A stretch of 64,000 bases of DNA, from positions 372,001 to 436,000 of the forward strand of contig NZ_SWJE01000003.1 of NCBI RefSeq assembly GCF_005144415.1, read 5' to 3'. Shown here piece by piece: positions 18,892 to 28,689 of the stretch (position 1 is its first letter; every line of letters begins with the position of its first letter). The notes beneath the pieces were generated by a model, which was given only the letters and a program-made list of their open reading frames with translations, had not been told where the DNA came from and ran no database searches. The translations under genes and the position numbers were made by a program. The stretch is from Trinickia terrae (GTDB lineage: Bacteria; Pseudomonadota; Gammaproteobacteria; Burkholderiales; Burkholderiaceae).

Positions 18892-19653
18892 TTATTTGAT
18901 TTGCGACAGCTTGCTTTGTGCCGTCTGTGCGACGTCCGACGAACCGTACTGGTCGACGATCTGCTGCAAAGTCTTGCGGGCAGCCGCCTTCTGGCCTTGT
19001 TCCAGCTGATTGTTTGCGATTGCCAGCAGCGCTTCGGGCGCACGCGGGTGCTGCGGGTAGTTCTTCACGACGCTCTGCCAGGTGGCCGTCGAGCCCTTGT
19101 AGTCGCGCAGTGCATACAGCGCGTTGCCGAGCCAGTATTGCGCGGTCGGCTGGTAGGGGCTTTGCGGATACTTCTGAATGAAGTCGCGGAACGACGCGGC
19201 CGCGCTCTTGAAGTCGCCGCTGCGGAACTGCTGCGACGCGGCGTTGAACGCTTCCGTTTCACCCGGCTGCACCGTGCCCTGGACGCCGTCCACCGTCTGC
19301 TGCTGCGGCTCGAACTTCTTGAGGCGCGTGTCGAGATCGGTGTAGTAGTCCTTTTGCTGCTTTTGCAGGGTTGCGACCTGGTTCGTCAGGTCCTCGTTCT
19401 GTCCGCGCAGCGTGGCGACCTGCTGGTTGAGCTGGTCGAGCCGGTTTTGCTGGTCGAGGATAGAGCGCTGGGCGGCCGAGAGCTGGCTCGCAAGACTGTC
19501 GGTCTTGCTGCGAAGATCGAGGATCGCCTGGCGCGCCTGATCGTCATCGAACAAACCCGCGTGCGCCGGCGCCGCGACAAGCGCCGAGCCGGCCACGCAT
19601 ACGGCTGCGGCAATCCGCAGCCAGGGGAAACGGTGCGTCATACGCCTAGTCAT
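18892..19653 (-). CDS. cpoB: Cell division coordinator CpoB (YbgF)
   Basis: The 253-residue periplasmic protein coordinates peptidoglycan synthesis by PBP1B with Tol-driven outer-membrane constriction. A signal peptide ends at A-H-A near residue 32. A coiled coil rich in Gln and Leu (about 40-105) is the trimerisation domain, and TPR repeats (about 130-250) follow, with AQYWLGNALYALRDYKGS and related units. It is the last gene of the tol-pal operon, 3 bases after pal. An ATG four codons in is an alternative start. Confidence 0.93.
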   Translation of the reverse strand: MTRRMTHRFPWLRIAAAVCVAGSALVAAPAHAGLFDDDQARQAILDLRSKTDSLASQLSAAQRSILDQQNRLDQLNQQVATLRGQNEDLTNQVATLQKQQKDYYTDLDTRLKKFEPQQQTVDGVQGTVQPGETEAFNAASQQFRSGDFKSAAASFRDFIQKYPQSPYQPTAQYWLGNALYALRDYKGSTATWQSVVKNYPQHPRAPEALLAIANNQLEQGQKAAARKTLQQIVDQYGSSDVAQTAQSKLSQIK

Positions 19654-19656
19654 CCG

Positions 19657-20166
19657 TTACTGTTGATAGACGAGGTCCGCGCGGCGGTTCTGCGCCCACG
19701 ACGCTTCGTCATGACCGGTCGCCAGCGGCTTTTCCTTGCCGAGGCTCACGGCTTCCATTTGCGAATCCTGCACGCCGAGCGTCGACAGCGCGCGACGCAC
19801 GGCTTCAGCACGCTTCTGGCCGAGAGCCAGGTTGTACTCGCTCGTGCCGCGCTCGTCGGTGTTGCCCTGGATCAGGACGTGACGGTCCGGGTGGCTCTTC
19901 AGGTAGTTCGCGTGCACTTGCAGCAGCGACTGGTACTCGTCCTTCACCGAATAGCTGTCGAAATCGAAGTAGACGCTGCGCTTGGCGAGCGGGCTGTTCG
20001 GGTTGTTCAACTCGTCGACCACTACCGGCGCCACTGCGTTCGGGTTCGGCTGGGTGCTGACCGCGCCGCCCTGATTCGGATTCTCGTTCAGCTTAACGCC
20101 GGAATGGCATGCAGCCAATGCACCGACCAGCAACACGGCAAACGCCATACGAAGTTTGGACATCAT
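19657..20166 (-). CDS. pal: Peptidoglycan-associated lipoprotein Pal
   Basis: A 169-residue outer-membrane lipoprotein. The lipobox LAAC gives a lipidated Cys near residue 20. The OmpA-like peptidoglycan-binding domain (about 60-168) has VYFDFDSYSVKDEYQSLL, GNTDERGTSEYNLALGQKRA and the typical end. It links outer membrane to cell wall and interacts with TolA and TolB. It sits 19 bases downstream of tolB. Confidence 0.96.
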   Translation of the reverse strand: MMSKLRMAFAVLLVGALAACHSGVKLNENPNQGGAVSTQPNPNAVAPVVVDELNNPNSPLAKRSVYFDFDSYSVKDEYQSLLQVHANYLKSHPDRHVLIQGNTDERGTSEYNLALGQKRAEAVRRALSTLGVQDSQMEAVSLGKEKPLATGHDEASWAQNRRADLVYQQ

Positions 20167-20185
20167 TGATTACTCTCCTTGTGTG

Positions 20186-21478
20186 TCATTGCATAAACGG
20201 GCCCCAGGACGGCTCGCGCACGCTGCCGCCCTGAACGGACAGGACCTGCCGCGTCCGACCGTCGGTCGATACTGCGGCCAACACGCCACGGCCGTTCACC
20301 TGAGTGGCGTAAAGAATGTACTGACCATTCGCCGCGAAGCTCGGCGATTCGTCATGTGTCGTGTCGGTGAGCGCCGTTGCCACGCCGCTCTGCAGGTCCT
20401 GGACGTACAGCTTGAAGGCGCCGCCCACTCGCGAGATGTACGCGAGCTGCTTGCCGTCGGCGCTGATGCGCGGGCTCGTGTTGTAGTTGCCGTTGAAGGT
20501 CACGCGCTGCGCCGCGCCGGCGTTTTCGCCTTGGGCCGGCATCTTGTAGATCTGAGGCTGGCCGCCGCGGTCGCTCGTGAAGTAGATCGACTGTCCGTCA
20601 GGTGAGTAACAAGGTTCGGTATCGATGGAGCTGCCTTGCGTCAGGCGCCGCAGGCCGCTTCCGTCGGCGTTGACTGCGAAGATTTGCGTATTGCCGGTAC
20701 GCGAAAGCGCGACCGCGAGCGTGTTGCCGTCAGGCGACCAGGCCGGCGCGCTGTTGTTGCCCTTCTGATCGGAGACGATGACGCGGCGGCCCGTCGGCAG
20801 GTCGTGGATGTAGACGATCGGCTTTTTCTTTTCGAACGAGACGTACGCGACCTTCGTGCCGCTGGGCGACCAGGCGGGCGAGATGATCGGCTCGGGGCTC
20901 GTCAGAGCGGATTGCGCGTTCTGGCCGTCGGAGTCGGAAATCTGCAGAAGATACTTGTTGCCGCTCTTGATCACATACGACAGGCGTGTCGCGAACACGC
21001 CGCGCGAGCCGAGCAACTGCTGGTAGATGTAGTCGGCGATCTTGTGCGCGCTCATCCGCAGGCCGCTTTCCGGGCTCACGAGCGACAGGCCGCCGAGGCT
21101 TTGCTGCTTGACCGTGTCGTAGAGCTTGAAGCGGACTTCGTACTGGCCGTTTGCGAGGCGCGTGACGCTGCCCGACACGAACGCGTCGGCGCCCTTGGCC
21201 TTCCAGCTGCCTAGATCGACGGAATCGGTTTCGGATACGGGCGCGCTACCGGCATCGACGTTCGTGAATTTGCCGCTGCGGGCCAGATCCTGGCGCACGA
21301 TCGTGCTGATCTGCTGGGGGGAATTCACTTCGCTGGCGAAATTCGCCGTGGCGATCGGAAACTGGGTGGAACCGACGCCCGTCACGAGGACATTGAGTTG
21401 GGCGTGGGCGGAAGCGCCCGCCGTAATCAGGCACGACGCCACAAGTGTTCTCAGGCCTAGCTTCGTCATCAAACTCAT
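20186..21478 (-). CDS. tolB: Tol-Pal system beta-propeller protein TolB
   Basis: A 430-residue periplasmic protein with a signal peptide ending at A-H-A near residue 26. An N-terminal domain is followed by a six-bladed WD40-like propeller with repeats such as [30 protein letters not shown] and [17 protein letters not shown]. It binds Pal and modulates its attachment to the cell wall. The order tolA-tolB-pal is standard. Confidence 0.96.
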   Translation of the reverse strand: MSLMTKLGLRTLVASCLITAGASAHAQLNVLVTGVGSTQFPIATANFASEVNSPQQISTIVRQDLARSGKFTNVDAGSAPVSETDSVDLGSWKAKGADAFVSGSVTRLANGQYEVRFKLYDTVKQQSLGGLSLVSPESGLRMSAHKIADYIYQQLLGSRGVFATRLSYVIKSGNKYLLQISDSDGQNAQSALTSPEPIISPAWSPSGTKVAYVSFEKKKPIVYIHDLPTGRRVIVSDQKGNNSAPAWSPDGNTLAVALSRTGNTQIFAVNADGSGLRRLTQGSSIDTEPCYSPDGQSIYFTSDRGGQPQIYKMPAQGENAGAAQRVTFNGNYNTSPRISADGKQLAYISRVGGAFKLYVQDLQSGVATALTDTTHDESPSFAANGQYILYATQVNGRGVLAAVSTDGRTRQVLSVQGGSVREPSWGPFMQ

Positions 21479-21604
21479 ACTTGATCAATTCCCGAATAAC
21501 GATATGTAACAACCACTGCACAACAGCAGAGAGACCGGCAAACCTTCGAATCGTTCCCGGGCCGTTCCCCCCGCTCAGGCGGGACAGGGGGGGGCGGGCC
21601 CCGA

Positions 21605-22615
21605 TCAGTCCGCTGGCCGCATGGTGATCGTGAAGCTCGCAGGCGCGCGGCCGTCCGTGTCGAGCGGCATCGGGTCCGAGCGCTGGACCGCGCGCAGCGC
21701 CGCGGCGTCCCACTGGGGATTGCTGCTCGGGCGCTGGACCGTCGCGGACAGCAGCGTGCCGGTCGGCGAGCAGCGTACCGCAATGACAGTTTCGAGGCCG
21801 TCTGTGTCACCCGCCCACACGATGTTCGGACGCACCCGGCGCTTCACTTTGTCCGCATACCCTGGCGACGCCGCCGTGCCACCCGATCCGCTGCCGGTGC
21901 CGCTTTTCGCGAGCCCGTTGCCGGTCGGACTATCGCCCGCCAAGCCTTGCAGCTGCGCAAGACGCGTACGCCGTTCCTGATCCAACTGCTTCTTGGCGGC
22001 TGCCTGCTGCTGCGCCAGCTGCTTGGCCTTCGCGGCTTTGTCGGCATCAGCCTTCTGCTGCGCTTCGAGCTGCGCCTGCTGCGCGGCTTTCTGCTGCTCG
22101 AGCTGCTGCTGTTTCAGCTTTTGCTGCTCGGCCAGCTGTTGTTGCTTGAGCTTCTCGGCCTGGGCCTGCTGTTGCTTCAGCTTCTCCGCCGCTGCCTTCT
22201 GCGCAGCGAGCTGCGCCGCTTGCTGTTCGGCCAGCTGCTGCTGCCGCTTGGCTTCGGCTTCTTGCTGGGCCTGCAGCTTCAGACGCTGCTGCTCGGCGAG
22301 CAACGCCGCTTTTGCCGCTGCTTCTTGCTGCTGACGCTTCTTTTCCTGCAGCGCGATATCGGCTTGCTCGTCCTTCACCGGCGGCGCGGGCGCGACCTTC
22401 ACGGGCGGCGTCTCGACCGGGGCGGGCGCCGGCTGATTCGGAATCTCGGTCCACAGCTCGGCTTCGGCGCCGGAGGGTGTGCTGTTCTGCCAATGGATGC
22501 CGTGATAGAGAAACAGCCCGAGCAGGACGTGCATCAGCGCGGCGAGTCCGAACGCTCGCCATGTGCCGCGCTCGCGCGGCGGCTGGAATGGATAAACGGA
22601 CTTCTTCCGGTTCAT
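21605..22615 (-). CDS. tolA: Tol-Pal system protein TolA
   Basis: This 336-residue protein couples the proton-motive force at TolQR to the outer membrane. It has an N-terminal membrane span (about 22-42), a long helical domain rich in Gln, Ala, Lys and Glu (about 75-225) and a C-terminal TonB-like domain that begins near YADKVKRRVRPNIVW. The start overlaps the tolR stop by ATGA. The central low-complexity stretch is CAG/CTG-rich in DNA, so length variation between strains is likely. Confidence 0.94.
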   Translation of the reverse strand: MNRKKSVYPFQPPRERGTWRAFGLAALMHVLLGLFLYHGIHWQNSTPSGAEAELWTEIPNQPAPAPVETPPVKVAPAPPVKDEQADIALQEKKRQQQEAAAKAALLAEQQRLKLQAQQEAEAKRQQQLAEQQAAQLAAQKAAAEKLKQQQAQAEKLKQQQLAEQQKLKQQQLEQQKAAQQAQLEAQQKADADKAAKAKQLAQQQAAAKKQLDQERRTRLAQLQGLAGDSPTGNGLAKSGTGSGSGGTAASPGYADKVKRRVRPNIVWAGDTDGLETVIAVRCSPTGTLLSATVQRPSSNPQWDAAALRAVQRSDPMPLDTDGRAPASFTITMRPAD

Positions 22616-23061
22616 TGCGATTTGACCAGCAAGCCCACGCGCTTCACGCCGCGTGTCTTCAGGTCGGACATCACGTTCATGACGGTTTCGTACTGCACGG
22701 TCTTGTCGGCGGCGATCACGACCGGCTGGTCGGGATGCGACTGCTCTCGATCGGTGACGAAGCTGTTGAGGTCGGCTCGCGTCATGTCTTCCTGTTGCGT
22801 CGCGCCCGAGTCGTCCTTGTATTTGACACTCATCTTGCCGTCGGCACGGATGTTGACGACGACGGGCGGTGTCTGCTGCTGCGGGGCCGCGCCGCCGACG
22901 GACGGCAGGTTCACGATCGAGGGGGCCACGAGTGGCGCCGTCACCATGAAGATGACGAGCAGCACCAGCATCACGTCGATGTAAGGTACGACGTTGATGT
23001 CGGCCATCGCGCGGCGCGAGCGGCCGCCGCGCATGCTGGAACGGTTGGTGGAGCCGGCCAT
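22612..23061 (-). CDS. tolR: Tol-Pal system protein TolR
   Basis: The 149-residue ExbD/TolR-family protein has one membrane span (about 22-42) with the proton-pathway Asp in NVVPYIDVMLVLLVIFM, then a periplasmic domain. The start at MAGSTNRSS is chosen because GGAG lies 6 bases upstream and the longer frame overlaps tolQ. It forms the proton-driven motor with TolQ. Confidence 0.95.
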   Translation of the reverse strand: MAGSTNRSSMRGGRSRRAMADINVVPYIDVMLVLLVIFMVTAPLVAPSIVNLPSVGGAAPQQQTPPVVVNIRADGKMSVKYKDDSGATQQEDMTRADLNSFVTDREQSHPDQPVVIAADKTVQYETVMNVMSDLKTRGVKRVGLLVKSQ

Positions 23062-23071
23062 CGAGTACTCC

Positions 23072-23749
23072 TTAATGCGCCTGGCGCTGCAGAATGTTCG
23101 AGAACTCTTCGATGAACGTCTCGAAGCGGATCGCGAGGCGATCGATGTCGTGCGCGTAGCGGTTATAGGCAACCACCGCCGGGATCGCGGCGAACAGGCC
23201 GATCGCGGTGGCGGTCAGCGCTTCGGCGATGCCGGGCGCGACGTTGGCGAGCGTCGCCTGCTGCACGTTGGCGAGGCCGCGGAAGGCGTTCATGATCCCC
23301 CACACCGTACCGAACAGACCAATATACGGGCTGACCGAGCCGACGGACGCGAGAAACGCCAGGTTGGCCTCGAGCACGTCCATCTCGCGCTGGAACGCGG
23401 CGCGCATCGCGCGGCGTGCGCCGTCGAGGATCGCACCGGGATCGTTCAGGCGTTTTTCCTTGCCTTTCAGGAACTCGCGCATGCCGGACTCGAAAATGCG
23501 TTCGAGTGCACCGATCGTGTGACGGTTGTTCGCGGCGCTCTGGTAGAGCGCCTGCAGGTCGCCGCCCGACCAGAAGTCGCGTTCGAAACGTTCAGTTTGC
23601 GCGCGTGCGCGGCGAATCGCAAACCACTTGCGAAAGATGAAAGTCCACGACATCAGCGAGAGCAGCAGCAGCAGGGCCATCACGGCCTGCGCGAGCACGC
23701 TCGCGTTGAGAACCAGGGAAATGATCGAAAGATCTTGTGCGTTGTTCAT
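23072..23749 (-). CDS. tolQ: Tol-Pal system protein TolQ
   Basis: A 225-residue MotA/TolQ/ExbB-family inner-membrane protein with three spans: near 15-37, and two around 130-195 containing GLFGTVWGIMNAFRGL and PGIAEALTATAIGLFAAIPAVVAYNRY. It is the stator core of the Tol motor. The start MNNAQDLSIISLV matches the family; an upstream in-frame ATG at 23791 is less likely. It lies 153 bases after ybgC. Confidence 0.95.
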   Translation of the reverse strand: MNNAQDLSIISLVLNASVLAQAVMALLLLLSLMSWTFIFRKWFAIRRARAQTERFERDFWSGGDLQALYQSAANNRHTIGALERIFESGMREFLKGKEKRLNDPGAILDGARRAMRAAFQREMDVLEANLAFLASVGSVSPYIGLFGTVWGIMNAFRGLANVQQATLANVAPGIAEALTATAIGLFAAIPAVVAYNRYAHDIDRLAIRFETFIEEFSNILQRQAH

Positions 23750-23902
23750 AGAGGTTTGCTTTGACGTCCCGAATGGGGCGTCCGGCTGCAAGGCTTTTTC
23801 AGGTTTTCAGTCGGGGACTCTAAAGTGTTCGCGGCCACCCGCTGAACCATGCTTAGTATGGGCGAGGGCGACACAAGTTCATTGGCAGTGTCTCAACGGT
23901 GT

Positions 23903-24382
23903 TTATGCACTTGCCGTTGACACGTGCGCAGCGTCGGCGCCCGGTCCGCGCCGCAGCGCGGCAAGCACCGGCGCAGGAATCGGGGCGGGCCGCAGTGCGC
24001 CGCGATCGACGCAGCCGACACGAATCTGGCCCGTCGCGAGCAGCACGTCGTCGCGCCAGGCTTCTTGCACGAACTCGACGGACGCGCGCCCGATGCGCTC
24101 GATGCGGCTCGCGATCGTCACGATGTCATCGAGGCGGGCGGGCGCTTGATAGTCGAGCGTCGTGCTCTTGACAACGAAAATCACGCCGTCCTCACCGGCG
24201 AGCCGGCTTTGGTCGACGCCGCACGCGCGCAGCCATTCGGTGCGCGCGCGCTCGAAATACTTCAGGTAGTTCGCGTAGAAGACGATGCCGCCTGCGTCGG
24301 TATCTTCGTAATACACGCGGATCGGCCACGTGAAGCCGATTTCCGCTCCAGAACGGCTGGTGGTCAGTTTCATGCCCGGCAT
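23903..24382 (-). CDS. ybgC: Acyl-CoA thioesterase YbgC (tol-pal associated)
   Basis: The 159-residue protein is a hotdog-fold thioesterase. The family motif VYYEDTDAGGIVFYANYLKYFERARTEW contains the catalytic Asp. It hydrolyses short-chain acyl-CoAs, or acts on acyl-ACP in phospholipid metabolism in some species. It is the first gene of the ybgC-tolQRAB-pal-cpoB cluster, the usual place. An internal ATG three codons in is an alternative start. Confidence 0.92.
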   Translation of the reverse strand: MPGMKLTTSRSGAEIGFTWPIRVYYEDTDAGGIVFYANYLKYFERARTEWLRACGVDQSRLAGEDGVIFVVKSTTLDYQAPARLDDIVTIASRIERIGRASVEFVQEAWRDDVLLATGQIRVGCVDRGALRPAPIPAPVLAALRRGPGADAAHVSTASA

Positions 24383-24435
24383 TTTACCGGAACGCGCGAA
24401 GGCGTCTCAAAACGCCGGGCACCGCTCCTTTTCCT

Positions 24436-25182
24436 TCAGCCCCGATGGATCGAAAGTCCCGCGAACGATTGGGCCACCGGCATCAGCTCGATCGTGTTGA
24501 TGTTGACGTGCCTGGGGCGCGTCGCGATCCAGTAGATCGAATCGGCGATGTCCTCGGCCGTCAGCGGCTCGACGTTTTCGTAGACGCGCGCGGCCTTCTC
24601 GTCGTCGCCCCTGAAGCGCACGTTCGAGAATTCGGTGCCGCCGCACAGGCCCGGCTCGATGTCGGTGACGCGCAGCGCGGTGCCCGCGAGGTCCGCGCGC
24701 AGGTTGAGGCTGAACTGCCGTACGAAGGCCTTGGTCGCGCCGTATACATTGCCGCCCGGATACGGGTAGCTGGCGGCGACGGAGCCGAGATTGAAGATAT
24801 GGCCGCGATTGCGCTCGATCATGCCCGGCAGCAGCGCGCGGGTGACGGTGACGAGGCCGGCGCAGTTGGTGTCGATCATGGTGTGCCAGTCGTCGAGGCT
24901 GGCGCGGTGGGCCGGCTCGAGCCCGAGCGCGAGGCCGGCGTTGTTGACGAGCACGTCGACGGCCGCGAATTCGGCCGGCAGCGAGGCCGGCACGGCTTCG
25001 ACGGCGGCACGGTCACGCACGTCCAGCTCGTACGGCAGAAGGGCGGCGCCGAGCTCGGCTGCGAGCGCGTCGAGACGGTCCTTGCGGCGCGCCGTGGCGA
25101 CGACGCGATGGCCGCCTTTGACGAATGCGCGGGCGATGGCGGCGCCGAAGCCGGCGGACGCGCCGGTGACGAACACGATCAT
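24436..25182 (-). CDS. NADP-dependent 3-hydroxy acid / serine dehydrogenase (YdfG-like SDR)
   Basis: A 248-residue short-chain dehydrogenase. TGASAGFGAAIARAF is the coenzyme-binding motif, NNAGLALGLEPAHRASLDDW and the catalytic Ser and YGATK (Tyr-x3-Lys) follow. NNAGLALG and the C-terminal RPRHVNINTIELMP match YdfG, which oxidises L-allo-threonine, serine and 3-hydroxypropionate-type acids. The start at MIVFVTGASAG has GGGAGCAGC upstream. It is separate from the tol operon, 53 bases upstream of ybgC on the same strand. Confidence 0.85.
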   Translation of the reverse strand: MIVFVTGASAGFGAAIARAFVKGGHRVVATARRKDRLDALAAELGAALLPYELDVRDRAAVEAVPASLPAEFAAVDVLVNNAGLALGLEPAHRASLDDWHTMIDTNCAGLVTVTRALLPGMIERNRGHIFNLGSVAASYPYPGGNVYGATKAFVRQFSLNLRADLAGTALRVTDIEPGLCGGTEFSNVRFRGDDEKAARVYENVEPLTAEDIADSIYWIATRPRHVNINTIELMPVAQSFAGLSIHRG

Positions 25183-25514
25183 TGCTGCTCCCTGGTCGGG
25201 TCGGTGGATGGGGAAAACGGAAGCTAGAGAGCCTACTTCCATTGCGGCGCCGCGGCAAGAATGGCCTTTGACGGACGGTGTGGGCGACATGCGGTCCGCC
25301 GTCCCGTTGCATCCGCAAACGATTGCGTGTGTCGCGGAGCCTGGGCGGCTGTCGGGAAGCCTCTGAGGAAAGCGCCGATGGGCGGTTTCGCCAGACCGTC
25401 CGGCGGACCTCGAATCAGCCGGAAAGCCCGTGCGGAAAGGGGCCTGGAGGGTTGCTGGAGGGGCTTGCGTCATGCGGTTGCCTATTCAAAGCGCTTCCAA
25501 TACACTAACGCGCT

Positions 25515-25612
25515 CATCCCTGCGTGACTGGCGATAGCACCCCCTCGGGGTCAAGGTGGAGCCACCCACCGTGAAGCGCAGGGTGCCGTTTTGCCGTTCG
25601 CCTGGGCAGCTG
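25515..25612 (+). ncRNA. Candidate ZTP (pfl) riboswitch upstream of glyA
   Basis: The leader holds the two conserved blocks of the ZTP/pfl motif, GTGACTGGCG (about 25524-25533) and CGCCTGGGCA (about 25599-25608). An outer stem pairs CCCTGCG (25518-25524) with CGCAGGG (25577-25583), enclosing a sub-hairpin GTGGAGCCACCCAC. ZTP riboswitches sense ZMP/ZTP, which build up when 10-formyl-tetrahydrofolate is short, and switch on one-carbon genes; glyA is a known target. I could not identify the expression platform in the 170 bases before the start codon. Confidence 0.75.
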
Positions 25613-25782
25613 AGAGTCGCGCGCCGTCGTGTGCGCTGCAGCCGGCTGTCCCGCCCCGCGTAACGGAACCTCAGGCTTTCATCCGCCACGTCAGGGCTGG
25701 CCCAGCCGCCAGCAGCGCAGCGTACGTTCGGTACGTATCCGCGCACGCTCCGGTCAACCTGCACACATTCAACGGAACCCGT

Positions 25783-27030
25783 ATGTTTGACAGAGCCCAA
25801 AGCACCATCGCCAACGTCGATCCCGAACTCTGGAAGGTGATCGAACAGGAAAACCACCGTCAGGAAGAGCATATCGAACTGATCGCGTCGGAAAACTACA
25901 CGAGCCCCGCCGTGATGGCTGCCCAGGGCTCGCAGCTCACCAACAAGTACGCCGAAGGCTACCCCGGCAAGCGCTACTACGGCGGCTGCGAATACGTCGA
26001 CGTCGCCGAGCAGCTCGCAATCGATCGCGTGAAGGAACTCTTCGGCGCCGAAGCGGCGAACGTGCAGCCGAACTCGGGCTCGCAGGCCAATCAGGGCGTG
26101 TTCTTCGCGATGCTCAAGCCGGGCGACACGATCATGGGCATGAGCCTCGCCGAAGGCGGCCACCTGACGCACGGCTCGCCCGTCAACATGTCGGGCAAGT
26201 GGTTCAACGTCGTCAGCTACGGCTTGAACGCAGCCGAAGACATCGACTACGACGCTGCCGAGAAGCTCGCCCAGGAGCACAAGCCGAAGCTGATCGTCGC
26301 CGGCGCGTCGGCGTTTGCGCTGCGCATCGATTTCGAGCGCCTCGCGAAGATCGCGAAGTCGGTCGGCGCGTACCTGATGGTCGATATGGCGCACTACGCC
26401 GGCCTGATCGCCGCGGGCGTCTACCCGAACCCGGTGCCGCACGCCGATTTCGTCACCACGACGACGCACAAGAGCCTGCGCGGTCCGCGCGGCGGCGTGA
26501 TCCTGATGAAGGCCGAGTACGAGAAGCCGATCAATTCGGCGATCTTCCCCGGCATCCAGGGCGGTCCGCTGATGCACGTGATCGCGGCCAAGGCGGTGGC
26601 ATTCAAGGAAGCGCTGTCGCCCGAATTCAAGGAATATCAGCAGCGGGTCGTCGAGAACGCGCGCGTGCTGGCGGAGACGCTCGTCAAGCGCGGTCTGCGC
26701 ATCGTGTCGGGCCGCACCGAGAGCCATGTGATGCTCGTGGACCTGCGCGCCAAGCACATCACGGGCAAGGCGGCGGAAGCGGCGCTCGGCGCGGCGCATA
26801 TCACCGTCAACAAGAACGCGATCCCGAACGATCCGGAAAAGCCGTTCGTCACGAGCGGCATCCGCCTCGGTTCGCCGGCCATGACGACGCGCGGCTTCGG
26901 CGTGAAGGAAGCCGAGCAAGTGGGCAACCTGATCGCCGACGTCCTCGACAACCCCGAAGACGCAGCGACGATCGAACGCGTGCGCGTACAGGTTGCCGAG
27001 CTGACCAAGCGCTTCCCGGTCTATCGCTGA
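25783..27030 (+). CDS. glyA: Serine hydroxymethyltransferase
   Basis: A 415-residue PLP enzyme that converts serine and tetrahydrofolate to glycine and 5,10-methylene-tetrahydrofolate. [34 protein letters not shown] and the PLP-lysine region [14 protein letters not shown] are all intact. The start [17 protein letters not shown] matches the family, so the longer in-frame extension, which overlaps the riboswitch, is not used. nrdR follows after 6 bases. Confidence 0.97.
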   Translation: MFDRAQSTIANVDPELWKVIEQENHRQEEHIELIASENYTSPAVMAAQGSQLTNKYAEGYPGKRYYGGCEYVDVAEQLAIDRVKELFGAEAANVQPNSGSQANQGVFFAMLKPGDTIMGMSLAEGGHLTHGSPVNMSGKWFNVVSYGLNAAEDIDYDAAEKLAQEHKPKLIVAGASAFALRIDFERLAKIAKSVGAYLMVDMAHYAGLIAAGVYPNPVPHADFVTTTTHKSLRGPRGGVILMKAEYEKPINSAIFPGIQGGPLMHVIAAKAVAFKEALSPEFKEYQQRVVENARVLAETLVKRGLRIVSGRTESHVMLVDLRAKHITGKAAEAALGAAHITVNKNAIPNDPEKPFVTSGIRLGSPAMTTRGFGVKEAEQVGNLIADVLDNPEDAATIERVRVQVAELTKRFPVYR

Positions 27031-27036
27031 TCGCAT

Positions 27037-27519
27037 ATGCGCTGCCCCTTCTGCCGGCACGACGATACGCAAGTGGTGGATTCGCGCGTATCCGAGGACG
27101 GCGCCGCGATTCGCCGGCGCCGCCGCTGCTCGGCCTGCGACAAGCGTTTTACGACGTATGAGCGGGTGGAGCTGGCGTTGCCGGTGGTGGTCAAGAAGGA
27201 CGGCAGCCGCACGGAGTTCGATCGCCGCAAGATCGCCGCGAGCATGCAACTGGCGTTGAGAAAGCGTCCGGTGGCGGCCGATGCGATCGACGCGGCGGTC
27301 GCCCGAGTCGAATACCAGCTTCTTGGCAGCGGCGAGCGCGAGGTGAAGAGCGACCGCCTCGGCGAACTCGTGATGAACGAGCTGCGACAGCTCGACACCA
27401 TTGCCTACGTGCGTTTCGCCTCTGTTTACCGGCAGTTCGAAGACGTTTCCGAATTCGCCGACATCATCGAAGAGGCCCGCCGGGCCGCTGCGCCTGCCAA
27501 ATCGTCGCGCAAGCGCTGA
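27037..27519 (+). CDS. nrdR: Transcriptional repressor NrdR
   Basis: This 160-residue repressor of ribonucleotide reductase genes has an N-terminal zinc ribbon (Cys3, Cys6, Cys31, Cys34) and an ATP-cone domain (about 49-139) that senses ATP/d[20 protein letters not shown] and TTYERVEL are family-typical. It is located 6 bases after glyA, a common order in this family, and probably shares the riboswitch-controlled transcript. Confidence 0.96.
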   Translation: MRCPFCRHDDTQVVDSRVSEDGAAIRRRRRCSACDKRFTTYERVELALPVVVKKDGSRTEFDRRKIAASMQLALRKRPVAADAIDAAVARVEYQLLGSGEREVKSDRLGELVMNELRQLDTIAYVRFASVYRQFEDVSEFADIIEEARRAAAPAKSSRKR

Positions 27520-27678
27520 TCTTTCGCCTCGTTTCATCGCATTCCTCCCTGTTTCCTCGTCGTGACGCGCTCATCCTGCGCGTGATGGCGCTCGCGCGCC
27601 ACTAGGCCGAATGGCCGATTGCGGGGCCGGCGCTCGGCCGCTAGATTGGTTGCGTGCGGACAGCCGGAAAATTTTGGA

Positions 27679-28251
27679 ATGCAAAGCAAGCTCAATGTGC
27701 CTGCTCGGTCACGAAGGGGCGGTTGTGACGGCTTTACGCTGGTGGAGCTGTTGATTGTCGCGGTGATCATGGCCTTTTTGGCCGTGATGGCTACGCCGTC
27801 GTTCGTCGCCTGGCGAATCCGGGATCAGGTCGATGCGCGGGCGAGGGTGCTCGTTTCCAGCTTGAACTACGCGCGCAGCGAAGCGATTCGACGCGGCGTG
27901 CGCGTCACGCTATGCCGCATCGATGCCGCGCGCCGTTGTCTCGCGCCACGGGTTGCGTGCGATGGCGGCGCGCTCGATTGGTCGTGCGGATGGGCCGTGA
28001 CTACCGACGGCAATGCAGCAGCATCCGTTTTGCGCATGCAGCCCCGCGTAGCGGAGATAGCCATTACGGGAAACACCTCCGAAATCGCTTTTACGCCGCC
28101 GGCGGGGCAGGCGATCGGCGGCTTGCGGAGTCTCGAAGTGGCGCCACGCCATAGCGGAGCAAACATGCGCGGCGGCTGGCGGCGCTGCATCCGCATCGCG
28201 GCTGGCGGACGCGCCCGGCTTACCGAAGGCGGTTGCGGGAGTTCGGCATGA
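27679..28251 (+). CDS. fimT: Minor pseudopilin FimT/GspH-like
   Basis: The 190-residue protein has a class III signal: basic leader, then G-FTLVELLIVAVIMAFLAVMATPSF, with Gly at -1 and Glu at +5 for cleavage by prepilin peptidase. The C-terminal region fits GspH/FimT. It starts a block of five minor pilins that probably prime type IV pilus assembly. The ATG at 27679 follows a GGA; an upstream in-frame start is possible. It overlaps pilV by ATGA. Confidence 0.82.
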   Translation: MQSKLNVPARSRRGGCDGFTLVELLIVAVIMAFLAVMATPSFVAWRIRDQVDARARVLVSSLNYARSEAIRRGVRVTLCRIDAARRCLAPRVACDGGALDWSCGWAVTTDGNAAASVLRMQPRVAEIAITGNTSEIAFTPPAGQAIGGLRSLEVAPRHSGANMRGGWRRCIRIAAGGRARLTEGGCGSSA

Positions 28252-28682
28252 ACAAGCGCTCGTGGCACATGGTGCGAGGCGGGACGCTGCTCGAGGTGCT
28301 GGTCGCGCTCACGCTGATGGCGGTGAGTGCGCTTGGCGTGATATCCGCCCAGCTCTCGATGGCGCGCCGCGAAAATGCCGTCGCGATGCGCGAGCGCGCG
28401 GCGCTGATTGCGGATTCGCTCGTCGAGGCGGCGCGCGGCTCGACGCCGGAGTCCGTGACGCTGGCCCAATGGAATGTCCATGCCGCGAGCATGCTGCACC
28501 GTGGGGATGTCCGGTTCCAAGAGCTTGGCGACGGTCTCTCGATGTCGATCGTGCGCTGGGATGCACTGCGAGAAGATTCGCGGGGGACGCCGGCTGGGCA
28601 GGGGACGTGCAAAACGGTGGCGGGGGCCGCTGCCGGGGAAATGTCGTGCGCATCGATCACCTTCGTGCGGCTCGCACAGTGA
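28248..28682 (+). CDS. pilV: Minor pilin PilV
   Basis: A 144-residue protein with a short leader ending MVRGG and TLLEVLVALTLMAVSALGVI, so cleavage site and Glu at +5 are present. This is the typical PilV N-terminus. The rest is short and poorly conserved. The start overlaps the fimT stop, consistent with one transcript and coupled translation. Confidence 0.8.
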   Translation: MNKRSWHMVRGGTLLEVLVALTLMAVSALGVISAQLSMARRENAVAMRERAALIADSLVEAARGSTPESVTLAQWNVHAASMLHRGDVRFQELGDGLSMSIVRWDALREDSRGTPAGQGTCKTVAGAAAGEMSCASITFVRLAQ

Positions 28683-28689
28683 GGCCGCT

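Noticed and set aside
21950-22350. CTG-rich repeat as an independent element
   Set aside because: It is the coding sequence of the Gln/Ala/Lys-rich helical domain of TolA.
25486-27537. Long frame opposite glyA-nrdR
   Set aside because: Shadow of glyA and nrdR codon bias, with no motif of its own.
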